A stretch of DNA of 64,000 bases, taken from positions 19,500,501-19,564,500 of the forward strand of contig CM061098.1 in assembly GCA_030770545.1 (NCBI GenBank), read 5' to 3'. Source of the DNA: Macropodus opercularis (lineage: Eukaryota; Chordata; Actinopteri; Anabantiformes; Osphronemidae). The position numbers and the translations under genes were made by a program. The notes below the pieces were generated by a model. It did no database searches. It worked only from the letters and a program-made list of their open reading frames with translations, and was not told where the DNA came from. Positions 1 through 8,446 of the stretch are shown here, in pieces. The first letter of the stretch is position 1. Each line of letters opens with the position of its first letter.

Positions 1-296
1 CATCCATCATGGACAATGCTTCTCACCCACTGCATCAACTGTGGAGGCTCTGAGCAGCTCCTTCAGCACTAGACTGATGCATCTCCAGTGTAGGCAGGAG
101 CGGTGCCGCAGATCCTTCATTCCCACGGCTGTTAGACCCTACAACCAATCAGTCTAACAGCCCCACTACACAGACTCTCTCCGTTTTATATTTTTGCACC
201 AGTGCTCCACCGATCCTTTGTCATCCCTGGCAGCTGCTGTAACAATTAGATTTCCCAAGTGTGGGACCAATAAAGGGTTAGCTTATCTTATCTTAC
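1..296 (+). mobile_element. CR1/L2-type LINE 3' end
   Basis: The sequence resembles the last coding part and 3' end of a fish CR1/L2-like non-LTR retrotransposon: a broken C-terminal ORF2 region, a short 3' UTR, then an ATAAAGG box followed by a TTATCTTATCTTA microsatellite tail. No long frame remains. The same sequence occurs at about 46908-47270. The clade assignment is from recognition of the general pattern, not alignment. Confidence 0.55.
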
Positions 297-1293
297 CTGT
301 GGCGGCATGAAACCAAACACAGCAGCAGAAATGAAAAAGCAGACTCTTTGATAATGGGCTAGACATTATTTGTTGTCCAGTGGCCATTGAAACGTTGGGG
401 AAAAAAATAGTCAAAGACCGTTTTACAGTACATTACAACTGTATCCACATGACTGACCCTAAAGAGAGTAACAGGACAGAACAGCATTAAAACAAGCCAT
501 TTCATGCTCGTTTCTGGGCCACGTGTTTGAACAGGCCGCTGTACAAGCGCTACCATCAAAGAGCAGCACATCCTCCCAGTCACAAATAAGCATTAACTTG
601 TGCTTCTCAGATGGAGGAACCAGCCCCATAGGTTTACTCACAGCCAGTGATCCTGAACCTGCAGCTTGGGACACGGCTGCAGACGCCACACAGACCTTAG
701 AACCGTCCGCGAAGGAGGACGTGCAGTCTGGTGGACTGGCGTCAGGAGGCACTTCTCCATCCTGGTTCTGCACAGCGGGTTCCAGATCAGTCAGGGGAGA
801 CGGGAGCACACGGAGAGAACCAAACAACACGAGTTGTTACAGCTTCTGAACTGCAAACCTCAGGTTCATGGTGCTCCTTTCAGCCCGTGCAGACTCTGGC
901 CAATCAGTCCTCACATGTACATCCTGGCCCCATAGCAACATGTATGTTGACACAAACATTCTAAAAACCTTTAGGCAACAAACAGCGGCAGAGAGAGGTA
1001 GGAATTTTTACAGCTCTGCTAAAAACGTGCATTTCCTTGTATTTTGTGTTCAGTTCACCCTAATTGTGTTTAGGAAGATGTTAAGTGACTTTAGCTGCGT
1101 AGTTTGAGTCGGTGACTGTGCTTTTACTGGAGTCAGCTATAGACCATAGACGCTGGTTGTACAGGTTTAAAGTTAACACGCGGCTTCACAGCAGGGACAT
1201 TTAACCTTCAATACATTGACACATTTGGTTCTGGACGGGTGACAGGTTTTAAGGGAGGCCTGAGAGTCGACAGCTGTGTAAAGCTCTGGTAGG
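297..1293. other. Unique-looking duplicated DNA with a small conserved frame
   Basis: No repeat family or known gene was recognised. A 108-codon plus-strand frame at 523-849 is also open in copy B at 47494-47820, and the two nucleotide differences I can see within it are both synonymous. An overlapping minus-strand frame at 459-830 shows a Cys/Trp replacement between copies. That slightly favours the plus frame, but two differences are too few to prove coding. The block at about 1040-1150 differs almost completely from its copy B counterpart at 48018-48142. Confidence 0.35.
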
Positions 1294-1440
1294 AGCTAAC
1301 GGTTAGCATCGCTGTATGCTAACGGTTAGCATCGCTGTATGCTAACGGTTAGCATCGCTGTATGCTAACGGTTAGCATCGCTGTATGCTAACGGTTAGCA
1401 TCGCTGTATGCTAACGGTTAGCATCGCTGTATGCTAACGG
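1294..1440. repeat. 23-bp minisatellite with GCTAACGGTTAGC palindrome
   Basis: GCTAACGG recurs at 1294, 1317, 1340, 1363, 1386, 1409 and 1432, a strict 23-bp period. Each full unit contains the inverted repeat GCTAAC-G-GTTAGC. A related inverted motif occurs just downstream at about 1474-1500. Copy B has about six units with GAG in place of TAT. Confidence 0.9.
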
Positions 1441-1581
1441 TTCTTAAGCTAAAGGTGAGCGCCTACACGGCGATGCTAGCCGTTAGCACGCCGATGCTAA
1501 GTGAAGGTTCGGTACCGTGGTCAGCTGCAAAGACACCTGCTCCTGTGTCCCACTCTCCCCTCTGAGAGGTTCCTCCTCTGG

Positions 1582-1585
1582 GGAA
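1582..1585. repeat. Target-site duplication GGAA, left side of ERV
   Basis: GGAA directly precedes the TG of the LTR and recurs after the terminal CA at 12228-12231. Copy B has a single GGAA at the same place (48519-48522), so this is a 4-bp duplication made at integration. Confidence 0.92.
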
Positions 1586-2134
1586 TGTTGAGCTGCTCTC
1601 CCAATCCCAGCTCTGCGCGTTCGTTGAATGATGAGGAGAAACGTCTGATAAAAATCAGTCTTACTTTTATTTCAAACTTGAAGAATAATAATGTACAGGC
1701 CTGGGTCAGTCTGTCCCTATACTATACAGCATATAGTCAGGGCACGAAGTCTGACTGACACTGTCTGTCCCTCGACCCACACTTTATGCTGGACAGAGCA
1801 TCTTTCTGTGGTGTAACAGGATCCTGATTCCGTGGTCTGGTGTTCGTCTCCATGGCTGGTTTATTGGTGTCTTATCTTCTCCGTTGCTTTGTGGTCCCAT
1901 AACCTATGGATCCAAGCACATTCCTTCTGCAGACATTCACATGTTTCACTCCCTACTTATCTTATTTTCTGCCGTGTCTGGGTGCATCTGGTGTCTCTAC
2001 TATTCTCTAAATCTGATGTGTGTGTTTCAAACTATACTTTAATACATTCGGCTTGTTCTGTTTTCTGCATGCATCCTACTATCTAAGCTTTCAACTACTA
2101 TTTTAACTACTACTTAACTATTTAGATTCCTACA
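1586..2134 (-). repeat. ERV 3' LTR
   Basis: The LTR is 549 bp and is repeated at 11678-12227. I see two substitutions (near 1802 and 1843) and one T-run indel (near 1785) between the two LTRs. In the viral sense there is an AATAAA polyadenylation signal at 1666-1671 and a CATAAAG TATA-like box near 1783-1790. The outer end is TGTTGAGC on the plus strand. Confidence 0.95.
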
Positions 2135-2149
2135 ATTCCCCCTTTTGGT
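2135..2149 (-). promoter_or_regulatory. Polypurine tract (plus-strand primer)
   Basis: In the viral sense, ACCAAAAGGGGGAAT abuts the 3' LTR. An A-run followed by a G-run directly before U3 is the usual retroviral primer for plus-strand DNA synthesis. Confidence 0.9.
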
Positions 2150-2168
2150 CTCTCATCCGAGAGACCAC

Positions 2169-4295
2169 TTACAACACCGCCATGACTGCTATATCCTCCT
2201 GTTCGTCCTCCTCGTCGTTTGGTGCGCCTCCTCTAAGCAGTGGCATCTGTGTAGCAGGAGCATCCCTGCCTTCTATTGCAGTCACTATTAAATGCTGACA
2301 CAAAGCTCGGATGCAGGGAATACAGCAGCATCCACACAAGATTAGAGCCGTCACCATTCCTACTAAGGAGAGAAATATAGACAAAATCATGGTTTTCCAT
2401 TTTCCAAACATTCTGTTCATCCAATGATCAAGAGGATTATTAATCCCTGAATTTTCATGCATTTCCTTAGATAGTGTCCGTAGTCCCTCTAATGCCTTGG
2501 TGACGGAGCCATCAGGAGCCGTATTGTTAGGAATGAACGTACAGCATTGCTCACCAAACATAGAGCACACTCCCCCCTTTTCCGCCAGCAACATATCCAA
2601 GGCCATACGGTTCTGCACCGACATCAGGGATGTGGGAGCTACTTGGTCTGCCAGACCTTCTACTGCATCTCTGGTCAAGTTCGCTAGACGCAGAACATTG
2701 TAATGTACATAATTAATTCTATCAATATTTTTGTTAGGAGTTACTGGGAAGAGAGCGGCTACAACCGGTATGTTTTCAAATCCACCAGCTATCTGATCTG
2801 CCAGTTTAAATTCATCCGGCACTCCACGTGGCACACCTATTGCGTCTATATACGTCGGGCTCCCTGTAGATAAATCAAATCCTTGTGCTTTACGTTTCTG
2901 CAAAACATGCCTTCTACGTTTTCGGGTGGTATCATGCCGATCATGTCGGTCGGTTATTGCCTTGAGATGAGTCTTTCCATCTTTATGACCTATCAACATT
3001 AAAGGTATTGCCAGTCGCACCATAGCACATCTTCCCTTCCAGGCTGTGGGTAAATTCACCCTCAACCGTGTTTCATCACACATCCAAAACAAATCCGCCC
3101 TTGCCCAGGTCCCTACTGTGTTTGTAGCATTTTTAGCACACCAGGTCCCTCTCAGGCTACCTACTGCCACACCTGTGGGGTCGTTACTGGAGAAACAGGT
3201 GTAATTATTGAACCGTGGGGCAAAGACAGGTGGTTTAGTGTCATTGCGAATAGGAGGAAATATTGCTGCCAATGTTGTACAATTAAGAGGAGTGGCCTGT
3301 GAGGTTAATTTTACCATACAGTCGTATCCCCAAGAGTCACTGTCGGGATACAAAGGGGCGGGTTCAGTGTATAACAGAGGACGGGCTGATGAACATGCCA
3401 CGCAGTTTGTCATACCTTGCTCTCTGGCTGTGCCTACTAACCAATCTAGCCATAGATTCTTATCTCCATAACCAGTGGCTAGTTGAATTATATCTGTGGT
3501 GGATAATTTTGTATAGTCCAATGTTAAAACATGTTTCTTAACCTCGTCCTGTGCTTTTCCTGGAGCAGAAGTAACAGCCTTCTGGTCTTTCTTTGTGCTA
3601 CTCTGTGGTTCCCGGAAATTAATTTTTATCATACCCAATGTATCTTTTCCTGGTTGATCCACCCCTAATATCCAATAAAATGTCATTTCATTTCGATCTG
3701 CATTAGTACTGATACTACTTCCTGGTGTTCGAGTGGGCCCCACCCACTTTCCTGGTATGGTCAGAGTGAGTGGAAGGTTGTTATATGCGATACGTGCCTT
3801 GTCACCGAATGTCACATTGCTCCACCATCCTTCTCCTCCGGTTGTAGGCTTTTGTCCTGTATTTTTGATCACCTCCCCCCATGAGGGACAAGGTGAAACG
3901 CTATATGCATCCTGTGCTCTACAGTAACGATCTGTATTAGCTTCTGTACACAGATACACACTGTATCCTTTCCAATTTTTCCAACTCTGTCGGTCTGGGC
4001 CACAATTAATAACGGAACATAAATCAAACTGGAATCTAGTAAGAGTGCCACGCGTGTAGTTCAACTCAATTCCCCCATACCTGACGAGACATTGGTCCCT
4101 ATGACTCGCCGCTCTGCCCTTCCTCTCCAGTTTGAGATGGTGACGCCTCCACTCTTTCCATCTCAAGGTTCCTAAAACAGTTCCTATAGCCAGCACAGCA
4201 ATCACACATACAATTAACTTCTTATATGGCCATGTCCATGCCATCATGTTTTTTTTTTTTTTTTTCTCTCTCTCTTTTGTATCTATATCTTTCAC
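2169..4295 (-). CDS. env: ERV envelope glycoprotein (Env), uninterrupted
   Basis: The open frame is 708 codons with no break. The first 17 residues are Lys-rich, read from a T-run on the plus strand, so the real start may be Met17 or Met18. A hydrophobic signal or anchor follows at about residues 27-42. The surface part carries several N-x-S/T sites and a CXXC motif at 298-301. A basic furin-like site RKRRR lies at 458-462. The transmembrane part has heptad-like sequence and a CX6CC motif at 577-585, the class I arrangement that disulphide-links to CXXC. A membrane span follows at about 634-660 with a Cys-rich exit, then an acidic tail. Known role of the family is receptor binding and membrane fusion. 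The start lies 33 nt beyond the integrase stop. Whether it is expressed or domesticated is unknown. Confidence 0.93.
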   Translation of the reverse strand: MKDIDTKEREKKKKKNMMAWTWPYKKLIVCVIAVLAIGTVLGTLRWKEWRRHHLKLERKGRAASHRDQCLVRYGGIELNYTRGTLTRFQFDLCSVINCGPDRQSWKNWKGYSVYLCTEANTDRYCRAQDAYSVSPCPSWGEVIKNTGQKPTTGGEGWWSNVTFGDKARIAYNNLPLTLTIPGKWVGPTRTPGSSISTNADRNEMTFYWILGVDQPGKDTLGMIKINFREPQSSTKKDQKAVTSAPGKAQDEVKKHVLTLDYTKLSTTDIIQLATGYGDKNLWLDWLVGTAREQGMTNCVACSSARPLLYTEPAPLYPDSDSWGYDCMVKLTSQATPLNCTTLAAIFPPIRNDTKPPVFAPRFNNYTCFSSNDPTGVAVGSLRGTWCAKNATNTVGTWARADLFWMCDETRLRVNLPTAWKGRCAMVRLAIPLMLIGHKDGKTHLKAITDRHDRHDTTRKRRRHVLQKRKAQGFDLSTGSPTYIDAIGVPRGVPDEFKLADQIAGGFENIPVVAALFPVTPNKNIDRINYVHYNVLRLANLTRDAVEGLADQVAPTSLMSVQNRMALDMLLAEKGGVCSMFGEQCCTFIPNNTAPDGSVTKALEGLRTLSKEMHENSGINNPLDHWMNRMFGKWKTMILSIFLSLVGMVTALILCGCCCIPCIRALCQHLIVTAIEGRDAPATQMPLLRGGAPNDEEDEQEDIAVMAVL

Positions 4296-4328
4296 TAATA
4301 CCCTTTAGTGAAAAAGCTTTCGACTTTC

Positions 4329-6242
4329 TTAGGGGGTTACAGAGGAACTTTCAAGAGCCCGGAGATCTCTCTCTGTACTTCTTACGTCTCTGGCTGGCTC
4401 ATCTGTTGGAGCACACATGCTCCAGTGATACCATATGTCACCTTTCCCCTTCAGTCTCACTGCATGGGATGTTCGCTCCGTCACTTGGAACGGTCCTGTC
4501 CACCGTGGCTCAGACCACTTCCTCCTTATCACTTTCAAAAGGACCCACTCAGCCGTATGTGGTTTCTTGGACTCTGGAGATCCTTTGGCTCCCGTAACCT
4601 GCGTGGAAAATTCTGCAACGAGAGCCGTTAGTTGGTCATGACACGCTTTGTACCCTCTACGGGGCATTTCAGTTAACTGCAGTCCCTCTCCCGGTCCCGG
4701 GAAGGGTCTTCCTGTTAACAGTTCATGAGGTGTGAACTGTGTTATCCTATTAACTGACGTCCTGACACTCATCAGAGCGATTGGTAATGCCTGAACCCAG
4801 TTCAATTTGGTCTGTGCACAGATTTTTGCCAATTTTGTCTTAAGCGTTTGGTTCATTCTCTCCACTTTTCCCTGTGACTGGGGATGATACACTGTTCCAA
4901 ACGAATGTTTCAATCCCAACATCTGTTCGACCTTCTGTAAATCCTGATTCTTAAAATGTGTACCGTTGTCCGATCGGACTTTTCTAGGAAACCCATGGTT
5001 TGGTATGTAATGGTTTATTAAACACTTGATAACAGTTGTGCTGTCTTCATGTTTTGCTGGCCACGCCTCTGGCCATCCTGAATAGGCATCCACACACACC
5101 AGTAGATACCTCTTTCCTTCCACTGTCTCACCCATATCTGTGTAATCTATGATGATTTCCTCTCCTGGCCCTGCCACTGGAGCAAATCGTCCTTCAGTTG
5201 TCTGGACTCCTGCTTTCACATTGTATCCTGTGCATATTTGACATGTTTTCACATGATGTTTGACCATGTCTGGGAGAAAAGGATGCCACCAGTCTTTTAA
5301 ATTCTTCTCCATCTGTCTGACTCCTACATGCGCAAGCCCATGTGCCTCCTGAAACACAGTTCCTCTCAAACCTGCTGGCAACACTACTCTTCCCTGTGGA
5401 CCTCTCCACAATCCTTCCGTTTGAATGGCTCCTCTCTGTATCCAAACAGTTTTCTCCTGTGGAGAACACTTTTCTTGTTCTTCTCTGATTAGTTCCACCG
5501 TCATTGGTGGGAGGATGTCCTCCACCCCCTTTTGTGCTGACATTAATATCATCTGAGTCTGGTATCCTGCTGCCTGTTTTGCTGCTTCATCTGCTTTTTG
5601 ATTTCCTACCGCGGTTTTAGTTTGAGCCTTGTCGTGTCCCTTACATTTCACTAGAGCTACTGCCTGTGGTTTCTGTATTAACTCGACTAATTCTCTCATC
5701 TCACTTTCGTGTTTGATCGTCTGTCCGGTTGTTGTCTTGAATCCTGCTCTCTGCCACTGTCTGAGTTCTGTCTGAACTGCTCCCACCACATATGCAGAGT
5801 CGGTGTAAATTGTTACTCTCTTTCCCTCTGCCCATGCTAGAGCTTCCATGACTGCTCTGAGTTCAGCTAACTGTGCTGATGGTCGATCTAATATCTGTCC
5901 AGTAATGATGGTTTCATGTTGTTCTCCTACTTCTCTAACAACTGCATATGCTGCTTTTAATCCTTCCTGTGGATGCCTGTAGCAACAGCCATCTGTGTAC
6001 AACACTTCTGTCTGTCCTTCCAGTGGTTCTGTTGCTAAGTCTGCCCTTATCTTTGTGTCTTCCATTGCCTTTTCCTCACACACATGTGGTCCTCCCCCAC
6101 TTCTCTGCTCTGCCATGTTAATGCCTTCATGTGTGAATGTGATGTGTTCTCCACTCAAGACTTTAGCAAGTCTGTTCTGTCGTACTGCTGTCATCGTGAA
6201 CGCTGCTGAATTAACAAATGCCACCACGCTATGTGTTGTCAT
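4329..6242 (-). CDS. pol: ERV pol, RNase H and integrase part
   Basis: The frame is 637 codons. The RNase H domain spans about residues 78-225 with acidic residues D84, E127, D148 and D218. The integrase has an N-terminal zinc-binding H301/H305/C334/C337, a catalytic D366, D425, E461 triad (D,D-35-E spacing), and a C-terminal GPF-type motif in the last 80 residues, typical of gamma-like integrases. Known roles are removal of genomic RNA during reverse transcription and joining of viral DNA to the host genome. The start shown is only the first Met after a frame break: the RT frame ends at 6229 and this one opens at 6242 in a different phase, so this is a separated portion of pol, not an independent gene. 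Confidence 0.92.
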   Translation of the reverse strand: MTTHSVVAFVNSAAFTMTAVRQNRLAKVLSGEHITFTHEGINMAEQRSGGGPHVCEEKAMEDTKIRADLATEPLEGQTEVLYTDGCCYRHPQEGLKAAYAVVREVGEQHETIITGQILDRPSAQLAELRAVMEALAWAEGKRVTIYTDSAYVVGAVQTELRQWQRAGFKTTTGQTIKHESEMRELVELIQKPQAVALVKCKGHDKAQTKTAVGNQKADEAAKQAAGYQTQMILMSAQKGVEDILPPMTVELIREEQEKCSPQEKTVWIQRGAIQTEGLWRGPQGRVVLPAGLRGTVFQEAHGLAHVGVRQMEKNLKDWWHPFLPDMVKHHVKTCQICTGYNVKAGVQTTEGRFAPVAGPGEEIIIDYTDMGETVEGKRYLLVCVDAYSGWPEAWPAKHEDSTTVIKCLINHYIPNHGFPRKVRSDNGTHFKNQDLQKVEQMLGLKHSFGTVYHPQSQGKVERMNQTLKTKLAKICAQTKLNWVQALPIALMSVRTSVNRITQFTPHELLTGRPFPGPGEGLQLTEMPRRGYKACHDQLTALVAEFSTQVTGAKGSPESKKPHTAEWVLLKVIRRKWSEPRWTGPFQVTERTSHAVRLKGKGDIWYHWSMCAPTDEPARDVRSTERDLRALESSSVTP

Positions 6243-7434
6243 GTCCCATTACCACATGTGCTGTTTTTAAAATGAGTTTTGCTACACCAGCTGCATGTCG
6301 TGTGCACACTGGTTGTCTTTTTTCCATGTTATCCAATAGCACACTGCTATACATCAATACTTTCCTATTCCCCCTTTGTTTCTGAAAGAGCACGCCGTGT
6401 GCGGCCTGTGCGTCTTCAGAAACATCCAGAAAGAATGGTTTGGTGTAGTCCGGAGTAGCTAACTCCGCCGCACCTGCCAAAGCCTGTTTTAAAGAGATAA
6501 ACGCCTTTTCCGCCTCCGTTGTCCATGACAAACAAGCTGTCAAGTTCCGAGGGCCCGCCTGTTGGACCAGTGACCGTAACAGAGCAGTATAGTCACAATA
6601 GGAGGGAACAAACTGTCGACTGTAGCCTGCTAGTCCGAGGAATGACAACATATCTTTCACTGTCAGTGGTTGAGGATGCGCCAAGATGGAGGACCGATGG
6701 GCTGGAGACATGCTGGCTCCAGATGCTGATACCACTCTACCGAGGAATGTAACTTCCCTACGTACTGCCTGTAGTTTGGAGCGACTAACCTTAAAGCCCA
6801 CAGAATGCAGATGTAGCAACACCCTTCTCGTGCCTTCCAAACAGGACTGTGGGGAGTCCGCTGCCAATAGCAAGTCGTCCACATATTGTATCAAAACCAC
6901 GCCTTCAGGTAGAGAGCAGGACTGTAACAATTTACGCAGAGCATGATTAAACAAACCTGGAGACAATACAAATCCCTGTGGGACCCGCGTATAGCGTAGC
7001 TCTGTCCCCTGAAAAGTAAATGAAAAAACATCTCTCAGCTCTTCAGCCAATGGTAGGCAGAAGAATGCGTTTGCCAGATCAATACATGTAAACCACGTGT
7101 GTTGCGGAGTCAGTGACGACAAAGCAGTGTAGGGGTTAGGTACTGGTAATGTGGGTGTGGTTACAATAGAATTGATGCGCCTTAAGTCGTGTGCCATCCG
7201 ATACTTGCCCGTGCCTGGTTTTTCTACAGGTAATATAGGAGTATTCCATGCTGAAGTCGAGGGTTCTAATACACCACTCTGTAATAACCCATAAATAGTG
7301 TCTGCTATCCCTGCCTCTGCTTCGGCTTTCTGTCGATACTGTGGTTGCCATAATGGCGGAGTGGGCTGCAGGGTGAATGTGACCGGAGTTAGGGAACTGC
7401 AAAAACCAACATCTGTGGGGCCCTGTGACCACAA
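6229..7434 (-). CDS. pol: ERV pol, reverse transcriptase part
   Basis: The frame is 401 codons and covers the RT fingers, palm, thumb and connection. The catalytic Asp sits in a CIDLANAFF-type block at about residue 119, a VPQGF block is at 151-155, and the polymerase box YVDD is at 184-187. Its role is copying viral RNA into DNA. The first residues are not a real start: the preceding frame (7389-8168) runs into this one in another phase, so an indel separates them near 7389-7470. A second break lies at the 3' end near 6229-6242. Confidence 0.92.
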   Translation of the reverse strand: MWSQGPTDVGFCSSLTPVTFTLQPTPPLWQPQYRQKAEAEAGIADTIYGLLQSGVLEPSTSAWNTPILPVEKPGTGKYRMAHDLRRINSIVTTPTLPVPNPYTALSSLTPQHTWFTCIDLANAFFCLPLAEELRDVFSFTFQGTELRYTRVPQGFVLSPGLFNHALRKLLQSCSLPEGVVLIQYVDDLLLAADSPQSCLEGTRRVLLHLHSVGFKVSRSKLQAVRREVTFLGRVVSASGASMSPAHRSSILAHPQPLTVKDMLSFLGLAGYSRQFVPSYCDYTALLRSLVQQAGPRNLTACLSWTTEAEKAFISLKQALAGAAELATPDYTKPFFLDVSEDAQAAHGVLFQKQRGNRKVLMYSSVLLDNMEKRQPVCTRHAAGVAKLILKTAHVVMGHDNT

Positions 7435-8168
7435 CGTGCAGGCAGAGCGTCTAACATATCTGCAGCCAACTCGTGATCAGATTTTTCACGGCCATGGTGC
7501 CGAGTTAGTAACTGATGTTCAAGTACAACCACATCAGATGTAGTTTGTGTGATTTTATAAGATGAGTGTTCAGGTGAGTATTGGACATTAGGAAGTTGCG
7601 TTGTTACCCAATCAGTACTTTCAGCCAATCGTTTGGCCATCGGGCCTAGATCTTTAGCTTGGTGTCCAGGATTTATTGCCAACGAGACATGAGGCACCGC
7701 CTCCGCACCCATCTCATACCAGGCAGCCTGATCTGCTGTCAACTGGACACTGCCCACTACTCCTTCTGGACCAATCAAAATAGCATTAGTGGAAATTTTC
7801 CATGTATGTCCTTGCAGTTTGTCCTGAAACATATCTTGATACCAATCTGTCTGTTCCCTGTCATAAAATAGTGTAACATGGTAAGGGTCGGTCGGGGAGA
7901 CATATGGGCTCAGTTGGGAGATCCAGGGTTTCCAGGCCATGTATAAGGAGAGAAGACCGCCCCCTGCCGGGCCCTCCGGTTCCAATCGGCCCCAGTATAC
8001 GTCAGCGCCCACATTCGTCGAGGCTTCCTGCATCAGCCACTGACCAGCCACTGACAAACTTTTCTTGGAGCAATTAGTGGATTCACCGTTGGGAAACGAT
8101 ACAATCACACCGTCAGGTGAACAAAGAATTGAAACGCCCAGTCGAACCAACAAGTCTCTCCCCATCAA
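7389..8168 (-). CDS. pro: ERV pro C-terminus plus 2H phosphoesterase-like domain
   Basis: The first residues (GRDLL, 3-7) are the conserved C-terminal block of a retroviral aspartic protease. About 230 residues follow before RT begins, far more than the short linker expected in gammaretroviruses. This insert has two motifs of the 2H phosphoesterase type: YHVTLFYD with H97 and T99, and PHVSLAI with H160 and S162. In that family (LigT, AKAP7, viral 2',5'-phosphodiesterases) two H-x-S/T motifs form the active site. The gap here is 63 residues, shorter than the roughly 75-90 usual, so the match is inference. Frame breaks lie at both ends. Confidence 0.7.
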   Translation of the reverse strand: MMGRDLLVRLGVSILCSPDGVIVSFPNGESTNCSKKSLSVAGQWLMQEASTNVGADVYWGRLEPEGPAGGGLLSLYMAWKPWISQLSPYVSPTDPYHVTLFYDREQTDWYQDMFQDKLQGHTWKISTNAILIGPEGVVGSVQLTADQAAWYEMGAEAVPHVSLAINPGHQAKDLGPMAKRLAESTDWVTTQLPNVQYSPEHSSYKITQTTSDVVVLEHQLLTRHHGREKSDHELAADMLDALPARCGHRAPQMLVFAVP

Positions 8169-8443
8169 ATTGACTGGGGTGCCATTTGAAACAACAAAAC
8201 GATGCCGTATGGATTGGCGGCCACTCGGACCGGCAGAGGTTGGGTTAATGGCAGTTTGACAGGTTCCCCAGAGAAACCAACTAGTTCAACAGTCTTAGAT
8301 GATAGGTCCTTCTTTTCCACTCTCACATTCAGAGTGGAGAAAGTCGCGCCTGTGTCCACCAGAAAGGGCAGTCTTGTCTGTTTTATTGTCAAGGATAACA
8401 ACGGGTCTGCCCTCCCGTCGTCTAGGCTTCTCTGTGGGCTTCT
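8165..8443 (-). CDS. pro: ERV protease N-terminal part, in frame with gag
   Basis: This frame continues directly in the gag phase after the UGA at 8444-8446. It contains the aspartic protease active site LVDTGA followed by a flap-like region. Known role is cleavage of the Gag and Gag-Pol polyproteins. The frame stops at 8165, and the C-terminal GRDLL block is read in another phase from 8168, so an indel lies between about 8165 and 8260. The first Met at 8401 is unlikely to be the natural start, because expression would come from read-through of gag. Confidence 0.85.
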   Translation of the reverse strand, partial: RSPQRSLDDGRADPLLSLTIKQTRLPFLVDTGATFSTLNVRVEKKDLSSKTVELVGFSGEPVKLPLTQPLPVRVAANPYGIVLLFQMAPQSI

Positions 8444-8446
8444 TCA
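8444..8446 (-). promoter_or_regulatory. In-frame UGA between gag and pro (candidate read-through site)
   Basis: The gag frame ends with UGA and the next codons stay open in the same phase into the protease DTGA motif. Gammaretroviruses make Gag-Pol by stop-codon read-through (murine leukaemia virus uses UAG). The in-frame layout is seen directly; actual read-through is inference. Confidence 0.6.

Noticed and set aside
1294..1440. CRISPR-like direct repeats
   Set aside because: Unit is 23 bp with no unique spacers, in an animal genome; it is a minisatellite.
7389..7434. Ribosomal frameshift signal between protease part and RT
   Set aside because: GGGCCCC is present but not in the phase needed for a -1 slip, and it lies inside the RT frame; an indel is simpler.
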